From assembly GCA_016713645.1 (NCBI GenBank), contig JADJOU010000015.1, positions 1-64,000 of the forward strand: DNA of 64,000 nt, read 5' to 3'. The notes below the pieces were generated by a model. The model was not told the origin of the DNA, did no database searches, and was given only the letters and a program-made list of their open reading frames with translations. Made by a program: the position numbers and the translations under genes. The DNA is from Bacteroidota bacterium (lineage in GTDB: Bacteria > Bacteroidota > Bacteroidia > Chitinophagales > JADJOU01). Positions 45,301-54,455 of this stretch are shown in pieces. How positions within the stretch are numbered: position 1 is the first letter of the stretch; every line of letters starts with the position of its first letter.

Positions 45301-46226
45301 GGAAAATCCCCGTATACTTATTTATGGAGTAATGGTGAAACTAAATCGACGAATTCAAACTTGATTCAAGGCGATTACAGTATTACGGTCACAGATGCCA
45401 ATGGCTGTTTAAAGGATACGTTGATAAAATTGCCTGTCGGTGATCTTCTAAGAATTAGCGAGTGGAATGCAAAAGATGTTTCTTGTTATGAAGGAAAGGA
45501 TGGAATCATTGACGTAAGAGCTAGCGGTGGAAGCATCAACAAGATCAATCAGTATTTGTATTCATTTGATAAAGTGCAATGGCAGTCCAGCGGGACCTTT
45601 ACAAACCTTAAAAATTCTATGGTAGATTGTTTATCAAAGACACCTCAGGATGTACGATTGATAGTATGATTGAAATAAAAGAGCCTGAGCAATTAGAATT
45701 GCGTGTGCATCCAAATGATACAATTATTACAGCGGGTAGTGAGGTTAGATTAAAAGTGTCAACTTCTCCATTAGATATAGATACAATACAAACTTTTACA
45801 TGGACACCTTCTGAGGGATTGAGCTGCGCTGATTGTAAAGATCCTATCGCCACAAATTACAGTTCAAAAATTTATTATTTGGAAGTGAAGTATCGCGATA
45901 AATGTATAGAGAAGAAAAAAGTTGTCATCAATGTTAAAATTAATGACTTCCAACTCTTTGTTCCTAATGCATTTTCTCCAAATGGAAAAGATGATCCTGA
46001 GAATGAATTTTTCAAAATATACGGACCAGGTATTGTGAATACTACGATGAGTGTTTATAATCGATGGGGAGAGCGAGTATACTTCGGGGAAGGTCATATC
46101 AATGGATGGGATGGCACTTATCAAGGGGAGGTTGCAGCTCAAGCAAATTATGCCTATGATATTGAAGTACTCTTGTTGAACGGAGAAACGACTCGATATA
46201 AAGGCAATGTTACGCTGATCAAATAA
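30387..46226 (+). CDS. giant SprB-repeat surface adhesin (frameshifted, about 5,280 codons)
   Basis: A signal peptide (MRRFLLYLTFFVLCMTKAYS) is followed by HLMGGEITYQCVG, the N-terminal region of this adhesin class. NQPYVYNQGAVDPDGDSL (about 180-197) is a conserved pocket shared with the adhesin at 2867. SprB modules begin near 31540. Six degenerate ones precede a 306-residue, four-module unit repeated about eleven times (32941-43030). Eleven divergent modules follow, six with an extra paired-Cys insertion. The C-terminus (45950-46226; FVPNAFSPNGKDD, VYNRWGERVYF, GWDGTY) is the gliding-motility-associated type B T9SS domain. About 61 SprB modules in all. Frame breaks lie near 32285, 33800, 34080-34280 (several), 34944, 34970, 35470, 35572, 42560 and 45625. 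The expected role is a cell-surface filament for gliding or adhesion; that is inferred. Confidence 0.88.
32941..43030 (+). repeat. eleven tandem 918-bp units (306 codons, four SprB modules each)
   Basis: Using the codons for DSVKCFGG as a phase marker, units begin at 32941, 33858, 34774, 35687, 36605, 37523, 38441, 39359, 40277, 41195 and 42113. From 35687 on, every interval is exactly 918 bases. The earlier three are 917, 916 and 913, each explained by small deletions. Each unit contains modules A (SGGTPSYTYLWSTGATIDS), B (CNGQINGQSTS, LWNNGVTTANN), C (NPAKCYGLSNGEAIV, NYNWSPSTIETDSSV) and D (CKSTATGKSKVTAVGG, LWTNGSTADSA). Units differ mainly by silent and conservative changes. Module B of the second unit is divergent (about 34050-34270). 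Confidence 0.92.
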
Positions 46227-46250
46227 ACAATTTAAAGACTAGTTGATTTA

Positions 46251-46280
46251 AAGGCTTCACTTTGAGTGAAGCCTTTTTTA
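46251..46280 (+). terminator. intrinsic terminator of the giant adhesin gene
   Basis: AAGGCTTCACT (46251-46261) pairs with AGTGAAGCCTT (46265-46275), followed by a T6 run. It is 25 bases after the adhesin stop. Nothing else is seen up to 46459. Confidence 0.88.
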
Positions 46281-46459
46281 TTGATTGTAAGCTTTGAGAA
46301 ATCTTGGATAATGCGAATATTTCCCTAATGATAAAAAGGGATTAATTCAATACGCTGATAAATAATGAATGAACCTTTAATCAAATTCTTATTGATGAAT
46401 TTGGGGTTTAAAGATGTGTGGCAAATAATTATCGAAAACTTCTTTTGAATTCTATTATT

Positions 46460-46865
46460 CTATCTCAATCTATCAGAATCCTTTACCAAACGCTCGTCTT
46501 GGTATATTTTCCATTGTGATAAGATTAGGAGGATAAATTGAAGTATAGGTACAATGAATATGTATCTAAAAAAACCAGTCTTATAATTTTGAGCTATCAA
46601 GTAATTATTGAACAACATATAGCCTTCTAAAAAGCATAATGCCAAGCATCGCCCATATCAACTTAATTTGGATGGTTCTTTTGAAGAATAAAAATATGGT
46701 CAATATTGAACAGCCGCCAATTAGGATAGAAAAAATGCTGATCAATGGGAAATCTATGAGTGATTGAACTTGGCCATCTCTATTGACTTGAAATGGCATC
46801 CATAAAACTGCAAAGCTGAAAATTCCCAATAAGAAGAGGTATATTGTTTGTATGCGCTGTATCAT
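46460..46865 (-). CDS. DUF4293-family membrane protein (one frameshift)
   Basis: A small protein with four hydrophobic segments. It opens MIQRIQTIYLFLLGIFSFAVLWMP and ends KIYQDERLVKDSDRLR, which together mark the DUF4293 family of Bacteroidota. Two frames meet near 46620: 46865-46605 holds the first three membrane segments and 46645-46460 the last and the C-terminus. The joined protein is about 135 residues, normal for the family. It is probably an inner-membrane protein. Function unknown. Confidence 0.75.
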
Positions 46866-46933
46866 TATAGAACTTTTAACAAAAGTACAAAATAATTAGT
46901 GGGATATGACACAATCTTGGAAGTCTTAAAAAC

Positions 46934-46966
46934 AAAAAAGGGTTCAATAAAATTGAACCCTTTTTG
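46934..46966 (-). terminator. intrinsic terminator after the ArsR pair
   Basis: AAAAAGGGTTCAAT (46935-46948) pairs with ATTGAACCCTTTTT (46952-46965) over a 3-base loop. It lies two bases beyond the second ArsR stop and is flanked by A/T tracts, so it could act in both directions. Confidence 0.88.
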
Positions 46967-46967
46967 T

Positions 46968-47294
46968 TTATGCTTTTAAGGCGAATTGAATCTGCGCTAA
47001 CTTTTCATGATTAATTGAATATTGAATAAACTTTCCATTTCTATTGGACAAAACTAATGCTTCATCTTTTAGAATTTTCAGCATTTGAGAAGTCTTGGAT
47101 TGCTCTTGTCTTATTTCAATCATAATCTCATTTACAGAAGCCAATTTTCTTGAATTCAGAAACTCGAGTATGCTTAATCTCATGGGATGGTCTAGCGCTC
47201 TCAGTATCCCAATGGCAATGTTCAACTGCTCTGAACTAAAACTTAAATTTAGCTTTTTTGCCTTTGAACTAGACTTGGTGGCTGATTTCGCCAT
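46968..47294 (-). CDS. ArsR-family winged-helix regulator (second of a pair)
   Basis: A 108-residue protein. After a Lys/Ser-rich start (MAKSATKSSSKAKK) comes an ArsR-type winged helix: LRALDHPMRLSILEFLNSRK (helix 1-2), VNEIMIEIRQEQSKTSQMLKIL (recognition helix about 62-76) and a wing ending GKFIQYSINHEKL. No metal-binding Cys pair is present, so the signal is not metal as in classical ArsR/SmtB. The start is six bases after the upstream paralogue's stop, so the two are co-transcribed. Target genes are unknown. Confidence 0.85.
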   Translation of the reverse strand: MAKSATKSSSKAKKLNLSFSSEQLNIAIGILRALDHPMRLSILEFLNSRKLASVNEIMIEIRQEQSKTSQMLKILKDEALVLSNRNGKFIQYSINHEKLAQIQFALKA

Positions 47295-47300
47295 GCACGA

Positions 47301-47648
47301 TTAATTTGAATGCTTAGCTAATTCTACTACAAGGTTTGAAATTTCTTCCAATCTCTCTTTATTTACTGTATAGAATATAAACTTGCCATCTCTTGTTGTC
47401 GATAAAACGCCTGCTTTTCTCAAAATAGCCAAATGTTGAGATGCAACAGATTGCTCTAATTTTAAACCGACATACAATTCGGTTACAGTCATTTTTTGTT
47501 TCTCCTCTACTTTCTGAATCATTTCCTTTCTCAGAGGATGGTTGATAGCTCTTAGGGTTAATACTGATTTTCTAAGTGTGTTGTAGTCAATTTTAATCGT
47601 TTCTTTTGCGTTTTTTTTGACAACGATGTCCTGAATTTTTGATTTCAT
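47301..47648 (-). CDS. ArsR-family winged-helix regulator (first of a pair)
   Basis: A 115-residue paralogue of the next gene. It shows RAINHPLRKEMIQKVEEKQKM, VTELYVGLKLEQSVASQHLAILRKAGVL-type recognition helix (EQSVASQHLAILRKAG) and a wing GKFIFYTVNKERLEEIS. It too lacks the Cys ligands of metal sensors. Three 12-bp direct repeats lie directly upstream of its start and may be its own operator. The shared wing and helix order with the downstream protein suggest a tandem duplication, and the two may form a heterodimer; that is inference. Confidence 0.85.
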   Translation of the reverse strand: MKSKIQDIVVKKNAKETIKIDYNTLRKSVLTLRAINHPLRKEMIQKVEEKQKMTVTELYVGLKLEQSVASQHLAILRKAGVLSTTRDGKFIFYTVNKERLEEISNLVVELAKHSN

Positions 47649-47659
47649 AATGCGTTAAA

Positions 47660-47695
47660 TTTGGTTTAGTGTTTGGTTTAGTGTTTGGTTTAAAT
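47660..47695 (-). promoter_or_regulatory. three 12-bp direct repeats upstream of the ArsR pair
   Basis: On the plus strand TTTGGTTTAGTG occurs at 47660-47671 and 47672-47683, and a third copy with a changed end (TTTGGTTTAAAT) at 47684-47695. They end 12 bases before the first ArsR start codon. A 12-bp spacing in the leader is a plausible operator array for a winged-helix dimer. This is inferred from position. Confidence 0.5.
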
Positions 47696-47729
47696 GTATT
47701 GTTTATTAGTGTTTTTGTAAAAGGTAGAA

Positions 47730-48410
47730 TTAGGTTTTTTTAATATAACTATTTTTCATATAATTAGGTTCAAAATAGGCTAAATTATTTTCAAAATTTT
47801 GTGTAGCCATTTTGTATGAATATTTATTCAAATATCTTGCCGAGAATTGAAAATGCCTGTCAATTCTTATATTATTAACATTCATTAACCTTACTAGCTT
47901 GTCTGGGCAGTTACTCAACACATCTAATTGCTGAAAATGAGCAATTTTGGCGAGAAATGATTGATCGATGATAATTGGCTGTGTTTCTAAAAAAAGCGAT
48001 TTGTCTCGATGGATAATAGCACCGTAGACCTCATCTCTTCGAGCATCAATGGCGACCATTACTGCATCACAATTTGATGTGCTTTGCGCTAAATAAGCCT
48101 GTCCATAACCAACTAGGCCATCAATCCCAATCAGCGGGATATCATAGGCGTAGCAAATCCCCTTTGCAACAGAGACTCCAATTCTTAGCCCTGTGTATGA
48201 TCCCGGACCCTGATGCACACAGATGGCTTGTAAATCTCGATAATCTACTGTCGCATCTGTCATGCACTTCTCAATCAATATTGTCAATGAAGTGGCATGT
48301 GAATTCGGCGTTTGATTTTCCTCACTATGAATCAAAACATCACCTCTGCTTATAGAGACAGAGCAAATTTCAGCTGCAGTATCAATAATTAAAAAATGTG
48401 TTTTGCTCAT
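47730..48410 (-). CDS. tsaB: tRNA threonylcarbamoyladenosine biosynthesis protein TsaB
   Basis: TsaB is the ASKHA-fold partner of TsaD in making t6A37 of tRNAs. The signature FLIIDTAAEICSVSI opens the first domain, and ICVHQGPGSYTGLRIGVSVAKG (about 66-87; GPGSYTGLRIG) is the TsaB motif. VMVAIDARRDEVYGAI follows at about 120. I choose the Met at 48410 (MSKTHFLIID); an earlier Met at 48422 adds four residues. It is 33 bases after the MacB-like permease gene. Confidence 0.9.
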   Translation of the reverse strand: MSKTHFLIIDTAAEICSVSISRGDVLIHSEENQTPNSHATSLTILIEKCMTDATVDYRDLQAICVHQGPGSYTGLRIGVSVAKGICYAYDIPLIGIDGLVGYGQAYLAQSTSNCDAVMVAIDARRDEVYGAIIHRDKSLFLETQPIIIDQSFLAKIAHFQQLDVLSNCPDKLVRLMNVNNIRIDRHFQFSARYLNKYSYKMATQNFENNLAYFEPNYMKNSYIKKT

Positions 48411-48442
48411 AAGGGTCGGCAAAACTAATCAAATTTTATTTA

Positions 48443-49679
48443 TCACTCATGTCTAAGTGCTTCAACGGGATTTAAATTGCCTGCTTTAAAAGCTGGATAC
48501 ACCCCAGCACTCAATCCTATTACAAAACAAAATAGAAATCCACAAATCATCCACAACCATGGAATGATAAAAGATGTGCCAAATATGAGGGCAACAACAT
48601 TGCCCAATAGGATTCCTACTATGATACCCGTAATTCCGCCAATTTGGCATATCATGATGGATTCCACCAAGTATTGCTTGATAATCGATTTTCTTGTTGC
48701 ACCCAATGCCTTACTGACGCCAATTTCTCTCGTTCGCTCATTGATGGAGACTAGAAGTATATTCATTAACCCAATTCCAGCGCTGATAAGTGTCAATAAG
48801 CCAATGACCAAGGTGGCATATCTAATGGAATCTAAAGACTGAAATAATTCTGACGCCAAGCGATCACTTTTTGAAATTCTAAAATTGTCTTCTTCGTTAT
48901 TTCGCTGTCTGCGAATCATCCTAAAGATGGCTGTTGCCTCATCCGTTGCTTCTATAAGCTCTTTTGAATTTGGAATCTCAACCATGATGCTATAATTCAC
49001 TTGGTTGCTGTAAAAATTATTCAGCGCATTTTTGATGCTAATCATGACTACATTGTCATTCGTCATAGAGCTGCTGCCGCGCGAAGCGAGCACCCCGATG
49101 ATAAAGTATTTTTTTATTGTCTAGTAAAACTTCTTTGCCAATGGGCTTTGCGTTCTTAGCCGGAAATAATTTTTTGAATACATTATAACCTATGATTATT
49201 GAGTTTGATCCGCTTTCGATTTCATTCTGTGAAAAATTTCTTCCTTTATCTATTGTGAAACCTGGAATATTGAGGAAATCTTTATCTATGGCTTTGACAC
49301 TGATATTTGGATCCGTCTTTGCATTCGCTGTCTTCATCGTAGATGCAAAGGCAGGGTTGAAAAAAATAGATATTTTGCGCTCATTCCATTGATACTTTTG
49401 TTTGAAACTCTCAGCTTGCTCTAGCGTAATGACGGGATTTTCCTTTTGATTATTATCATCCCTATTCTTAAATGAATAAACCAAATTTTGAATGGTAAAC
49501 GTATTGGAACCGAGCTTCGAAAAATTGGATGTCAATCCACCTCGTATGGCCTCAATCGCTGTAAGAATGCATATCATGGCGGTCAACCCCAGCGCAATAA
49601 TCCCCAAAGTGAGGAAGGAGCGCATCTTGTTAGATTTCAAAGAGCGCCATGCGAGTTGTATGTATTCTATCGTACCCAA
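48443..49679 (-). CDS. MacB-like ABC transporter permease (one frameshift)
   Basis: The N-terminal half opens IQLAWRSLKSNKMRSFLTLGIIALGLTAMI, the first membrane segment of a MacB/FtsX permease, followed by a periplasmic MacB_PCD-type domain. The C-terminal half has the FtsX core with three membrane segments, NILLVSINERTREIGVSKALGAT and AGVYPAFKAGNLNPVEALRHE at the end. The two frames meet near 49070-49090, where YIIGVLASRGSSS is restored by a one-base change. The joined protein is about 411 residues, normal for the family. No ATPase partner is visible in the window. It probably exports lipoproteins or a small substrate. Confidence 0.82.
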
Positions 49680-49731
49680 AAATCAAAATTTGAATAAATA
49701 TAGAATGATTATGTTTGTTTAAAAAAATATT

Positions 49732-50157
49732 ATGAAAACTTTGTGGATTTCTACTGCTTTCCTTTTCTTCGGAAGCCTCACTGCTCAGACTTCTAAGGCG
49801 AAATCAAGTATAAATAGATATCAAACATTGCCTCAAAATTATTTTGAGCAGTTGAAGAAGTGTAATGGCGTTGACTTAGTCATTTTTGCAACGGGAAAGA
49901 GCATGGAGTTCTCCGAAAAAAACGCCCAATTGCCTGTCACATTTATTGCAAAGTCTAGCGTTAAGTCAATAGATGGACTTCGATTACTGGGCCTAATCAT
50001 GTATAAAATTGATCAAAAATCATTCATCGATTGCGATATCCTCGCAAATAAAGACAATACGATCGTCGTTCTCAAGTTGAAAACACTCGATAAAAAGGTC
50101 TATTATAATCAGATTAGTCCTATGGGACTCGAGACGCTCAAGTCTTGGCTTAAATAA
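49732..50157 (+). CDS. hypothetical exported protein
   Basis: A 141-residue protein with a clear signal peptide (MKTLWISTAFLFFGSLTAQ). The mature part is small and mixed alpha/beta, with no recognisable catalytic motif, no Cys pair and no T9SS sorting domain. It stands alone between the divergent MacB gene and a convergent small T9SS protein, and is followed by a strong hairpin terminator. I do not recognise a family. Confidence 0.65.
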   Translation: MKTLWISTAFLFFGSLTAQTSKAKSSINRYQTLPQNYFEQLKKCNGVDLVIFATGKSMEFSEKNAQLPVTFIAKSSVKSIDGLRLLGLIMYKIDQKSFIDCDILANKDNTIVVLKLKTLDKKVYYNQISPMGLETLKSWLK

Positions 50158-50178
50158 ATTACAAAGATCATTAAATAA

Positions 50179-50208
50179 AAAAAGCCACTTCATCGAAGTG
50201 GCTTTTTA
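50179..50208. terminator. bidirectional intrinsic terminator
   Basis: AAAAAGCCACTTC (50179-50191) pairs perfectly with GAAGTGGCTTTTT (50195-50207) over a 3-base loop. It lies between two convergent genes and has A/T tracts on both sides. Confidence 0.9.
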
Positions 50209-50229
50209 AATATGTCTTATTGATTGTGC

Positions 50230-50556
50230 TTATCTCAAAATGTATATTTTCTTTGTGATTGATTTGGTCTGCGCTTTGTTTTCAACTTGAATGATATACA
50301 TGCCCTCCTCAAAACTAGTAGCATCAATGCTTATTTTCTTCTCGCCTTCATTAGACTGCGGACGAACAACCTGCTTCTGTCCTTGAGCATTGTAAACGAT
50401 TATCGAACCCACATCATCATCAGCATCATCATCGCCTACAATGAGAATTTCCCCTGTTTCAGTATTATACCATATCTTTAATACAGCATCATATACCCAA
50501 CCCGCAGAGAGTTGAAGACTGACAAAGAGAAACAATATGGCGATTAACTTTTTCAT
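50230..50556 (-). CDS. small secreted protein made almost only of a T9SS-type sorting domain
   Basis: A 108-residue protein. The signal peptide (MKKLIAILFLFVSLQLSAG) is followed by about 20 residues (WVYDAVLKIWYNTETGEIL), an acidic turn GDDDADDD (about 42-49), and then a sorting-domain-like fold: IIVYNAQGQKQVV, KISIDATSFEEGMYIIQVEN and a final KKIYILR. There is almost no cargo between signal and sorting domain. It may be a surface-anchored peptide or a remnant. Sequence is intact. Confidence 0.7.
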   Translation of the reverse strand: MKKLIAILFLFVSLQLSAGWVYDAVLKIWYNTETGEILIVGDDDADDDVGSIIVYNAQGQKQVVRPQSNEGEKKISIDATSFEEGMYIIQVENKAQTKSITKKIYILR

Positions 50557-50722
50557 TTGATAATGCGAATATAAATCACTATTTTGATATTAACAAATTT
50601 ATTTTAGTATTCGATGACACAAAATAATGTATCTTGTTAGCAGAATTGTTAAAATAAAGCAATTGAAACAATTTTAGGGTTTTTTGCTACAAACTTTAAT
50701 AAATCCTGAGCCGACTTGTCTT

Positions 50723-50730
50723 TACCTTTG
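50723..50730 (+). promoter_or_regulatory. -7 promoter element of the TPR-kinase gene
   Basis: TACCTTTG exactly matches TAnnTTTG and lies 25 bases before the start codon. No good -33 box is seen at 19 bases spacing. Confidence 0.4.
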
Positions 50731-50755
50731 AATAACCAACTAATTCACTGGATCT

Positions 50756-53463
50756 ATGTTGTCAAAAAAGTCAATTATCACCACTACACCTGAATCTTTG
50801 GGAATTGTTCTCGAAGAAGTGAAAGATATATATAATGTTAAGTCTGCAGAGCGCATCTTTGCAAAAGCATTGAAATTGGCAGATAGCGAAAACCTCAAGA
50901 AATTGGTTCTGGAAAGTCAGGTCAATTTTTTCAGCAAGGTACGCGAATTTAAGAAATTGGAGTTCTTCTGCACCCAACTAATCGAAATCTATACGGCGCA
51001 AAAGGATATTTCAAATTTGGCAAAATGTTACCTAAAATTGGGGATTGCATACCGATCCTACGGGGATTACGAACAATCTATTGATTTCTATAGAAAGGCT
51101 TTGAATAGCTATCGAAAGATCAATGATAATCGCGGGGTAGCAAAAATGTTCATTAATTATGGCAATCTCTATAAAGATAAAGGTGAATTCAATCATGCCT
51201 TGGAAAATTACCTCAAGGCAAAAGAGATTATTGAGAAATTAGAAAATGATGATTTAAAGTTTTTAGTCAACCAAAATCTCGCTCAAATCTACTTTTTGCT
51301 GAATTATGATAAAAAAGCCCATGACTTGTTTCAAAAGGACTTGGATTATTTTATCAAAGAAAAAATGTTTGCACGCGCAGCGACCTCGCTTAGCGGTATT
51401 GCAGAGATACAGTTGAAAAACGAAAAGCCTTTTCGAGCAAAGAAGACCATAAAAAATGCCATTCATTATTGGATGAAAATGGAAGATAAGAAAGGGCTCG
51501 GTGAAGCATACGCCATTTTGGGGAAGGCCGAAAACATGCTTCAGAACCCAGAAGAGGCGATTTTTTATTTTCTGAAATCGAATGAAAATTATGAAGCGGT
51601 CTACCAAAATCATGGCTCTATAACCGCGCTCTCACTCCTAGGTAAAACGTATTTGTCGCTAAACGATACAGAGACTGCCGTAAAATACTTGCGATTGGCA
51701 CAGTCAAAAGCAGAGACCATCAAGGCTTCTTATGAAATGTTGGATGTGTATGATTTATTGCATCAAATTTATTTCAAGCAAAACCTTATGCGGAAGCATA
51801 TCAAGCATTGACAAGTTATAATAGCATCCGCGAGAAAGTCTTCAATATCTCCTCTCAAGTTAAAATCAATGAGATCCAGACGAAGTACGAATTGGATAAG
51901 TTAGAAATGAAGCACCTTCAAGATAGAGAATTGAATGATTATAAATTTAATCTCTTTTCTAATCTGACCCATGAATTTAGAACGCCACTCACGTTGATAA
52001 AAGCGCCACTAGAATTGATCAAAGAAGAAAACAACCTCACCGTTGTCAAAGAGAAAGTGGAGTATATAGAGCGCAATACGGAACACCTCCTTAAATTGGT
52101 CAATCAATTATTAGATATCAATAAAATTGAATCGGGAAAAATGCCCGTATCTTATAAAGTGGGAAGCATCGCTCCGATTATCGGTCATGTGGTGCATCTA
52201 TTTCAAGAAGATGCAGAGCAGAAGGAGATTAATTTCACCTATACCCTTCCCAATAGCGATGTTCAGGGCTTATTTGACGAGGATAAATTGGAGAAAATAT
52301 TATTCAATTTGCTTTCCAATGCACTCAAATTTACACCTTCAAATGGCCGAATTCACCTTCATGTCACGGCTTTTAACGAACAAATCGTCATAAAAGTATT
52401 GGATAATGGACCAGGAATCTCTGCAGAAAACAAAAATTTAGTCTTTGAAAAGTATTATCGCGTAAATCAGACAGGAAAAATAGTAGGCTCAGGCATAGGA
52501 CTTTCTTTTGTTAAAGAATTGGTTGAACTTCTCGGAGGTACCATCGATATTAATAGCAAAGAACAAGTGGGAACTACTTTTACTGTGCGCATTCCTTTTA
52601 CAAACGCCAAGAATGCCGATGTGTCTTCAAACGAAATATTCGATTTGCAGGAGACAAAAGTAATTCCGATTTCCAACGAGTTCATTGAGAAGAGTCAAAG
52701 TAAGAAACCAGTTCTTCTTGTCGTAGAGGACAATTCAGATATTCAAAAATTGATTGCAGAAATTTTCCATCACGATTATAAAGTGGTGCGAGCAGAAAAT
52801 GGCAGTGAGGGTTTGAAATTGGTTCGATCTATTGTTCCAGATATGGTTATCACAGACGTCATGATGCCAATTATGGATGGATTTGAAATGTGCGATCAAA
52901 TTAAAGCTGACAATACAATCAACCATATACCGATCGTGATGCTGACGGCAAAAGTGGGCATTCAGAACCGCGTAAAAGGGATGAATATGGGAGCAGACGC
53001 CTATCTCGCCAAACCTTTTAGCGTAGCGGAACTAAAATCTATGGTTGAAAATATTCAAACACAGCGCGCGAAATTGCGCAATCATTACGCACAGAATCCA
53101 CTGTTCACAGGAAGTGAAGAGATGGTCTCTGCGGATGTGGTATTCGTTAAGTCAGCGACGAATGAAGTGATGAAGAATATAGAGAATGAAAAATATGGTG
53201 TTGAGGATTTAGCAAGCTCGTTTAATATGAGCAGGTATACTTTAATTAGAAAGTTTAAATCTGTACTCAATAATACGCCTAATGATTTTATTCAAAAAAT
53301 ACGATTGGAAATGGCCAAGACCATGTTAGAGAAAAAAGTGGCCTCAATCTCTGAAATAGCTTATAAAGTTGGTTTTGCAAGTGTGACCTACTTCTCGAGC
53401 AGTTTCAAAAAGGAATTTGGCATGAGTCCTAGAGATTTTATGCAGGATAAAAATGGACATTGA
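50756..53463 (+). CDS. TPR hybrid histidine kinase-response regulator-AraC protein (one frameshift)
   Basis: About 902 residues. Residues 1-345 are tetratricopeptide repeats (for example LAKCYLKLGIAYRSYGDYEQSIDFYRKAL, seen as LGIAYRSYGDYEQSIDFY). A coiled linker leads to the kinase: H-box NLTHEFRTPLTLIK (His about 405), N-box NLLSNALKFTP, DNGPGIS and GSGIGLSFVKEL. A receiver follows (VVEDNSDIQ, DVMMPIMDGFEM with the phosphoacceptor Asp about 701, and KPFSVAEL). An AraC-type HTH closes it (about 805-895; ISEIAYKVGFASVTYFSSSFKKEFGMSP). No signal peptide or membrane segment is visible. The frame breaks near 51785 (KPYAEAYQAL in the other frame joins both parts). Confidence 0.88.
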
Positions 53464-53565
53464 ATTCGTTGAAATACCCAGTCTTGCATAGAATTTTGAA
53501 CATAATGTACAACCCATAAACTTATAAGAAGTAGCCGACCCTTGGACAGGGAAAAAAATATATAA

Positions 53566-53593
53566 AAAAGGCTTCCAATTTGGAAGCCTTTTA
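53566..53593. terminator. intrinsic terminator between convergent genes
   Basis: AAAAGGCTTCCA (53566-53577) pairs with TGGAAGCCTTTT (53581-53592) over a 3-base loop, with T or A tracts on both sides. It can end both the kinase gene and the barrel gene at 53616. Confidence 0.85.
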
Positions 53594-53615
53594 TTCTTTA
53601 TCTTATAATTTAATC

Positions 53616-54366
53616 CTACAATCCGTTGATTGAAAGACCAATGGAAAATTGATGAAATTCTGATTTGTCTAAGTCTGTGTCCGTCTTGAATAATTTATTT
53701 GTACTGTAGAAACCATAGAGGTTGAAGGCACCATAACCTACCCTAAATGTAGGTCCATATCGGAATGTGCTCACCTGTGTGAATGGACTTATTTTGTAAT
53801 TTCTATCATCGTTGAGAGAAGCATCAAATGCATCCCAATCATATGAAGAAGTCAACTTTAACCCCACTTTGAATCCAACGGCGATTTTTAAGAAATTGCC
53901 CTCTCTAATGGCTTTGCGATACCTCAATTCGAATGGAACCTTAATATAAGAAACATAAAATGTACCACCCTTGAAGATATTTGCTGGTGCATAGGAAGGA
54001 TCAAATTGTGCTGGACGAACAAATGCAATTCCTGATGTATCAGACTTCAACATGAAATTGGTGTTGTAAGAGATGAAATTAAAACCAATGCCCGGTGCAA
54101 TACTAAATGCTGAATTCTTAATCGTGTCATCATACATGAAATACATCCCAAAACTAGGACTAAACCCTTTGATGCTGAATGAATCATTTCTCTTATAAGT
54201 CAAATTGTCCATCCCGAATTGGAGACCAAGTGATCATTCTTTGGGCTTTTTACCTTTGCTCTAGAAAAAGAAGCCTAAAATCTCTCAACCTCAATGAATC
54301 GATATTGCCAGCATAAGAGGTAATAATATAAAGGAATAAAAAGCTAAAGATGGTCGCTTTGCGCAT
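53616..54366 (-). CDS. outer-membrane beta-barrel protein (frameshifted N-terminus)
   Basis: From the ATG at 54366 a signal peptide is visible (MRKATIFSFLFLYIITSYA). After two breaks near 54260 and 54215 the frame continues as LQFGMDNLTYKRNDSF and stays open to 53616. The protein has alternating strands: FSPSFGMYFMYDDT, FSIAPGIGFNFISY, FYVSYIKVPFELRYRK, FLKIAVGFKVGLKLTSSYD and a final FHQFSIGLSINGL. IKVPFELRYR is typical of PorT-like and other small Bacteroidota barrel proteins. About 250 residues. Function unknown; outer-membrane location inferred. Confidence 0.7.
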
Positions 54367-54455
54367 AAATGATTGTTTAATGGACAAAAATAGAAGAATT
54401 ATTTGCCTATTGAAGAAAAACAAATATTTTTAACGTATTTTAAAAACCCACCATC

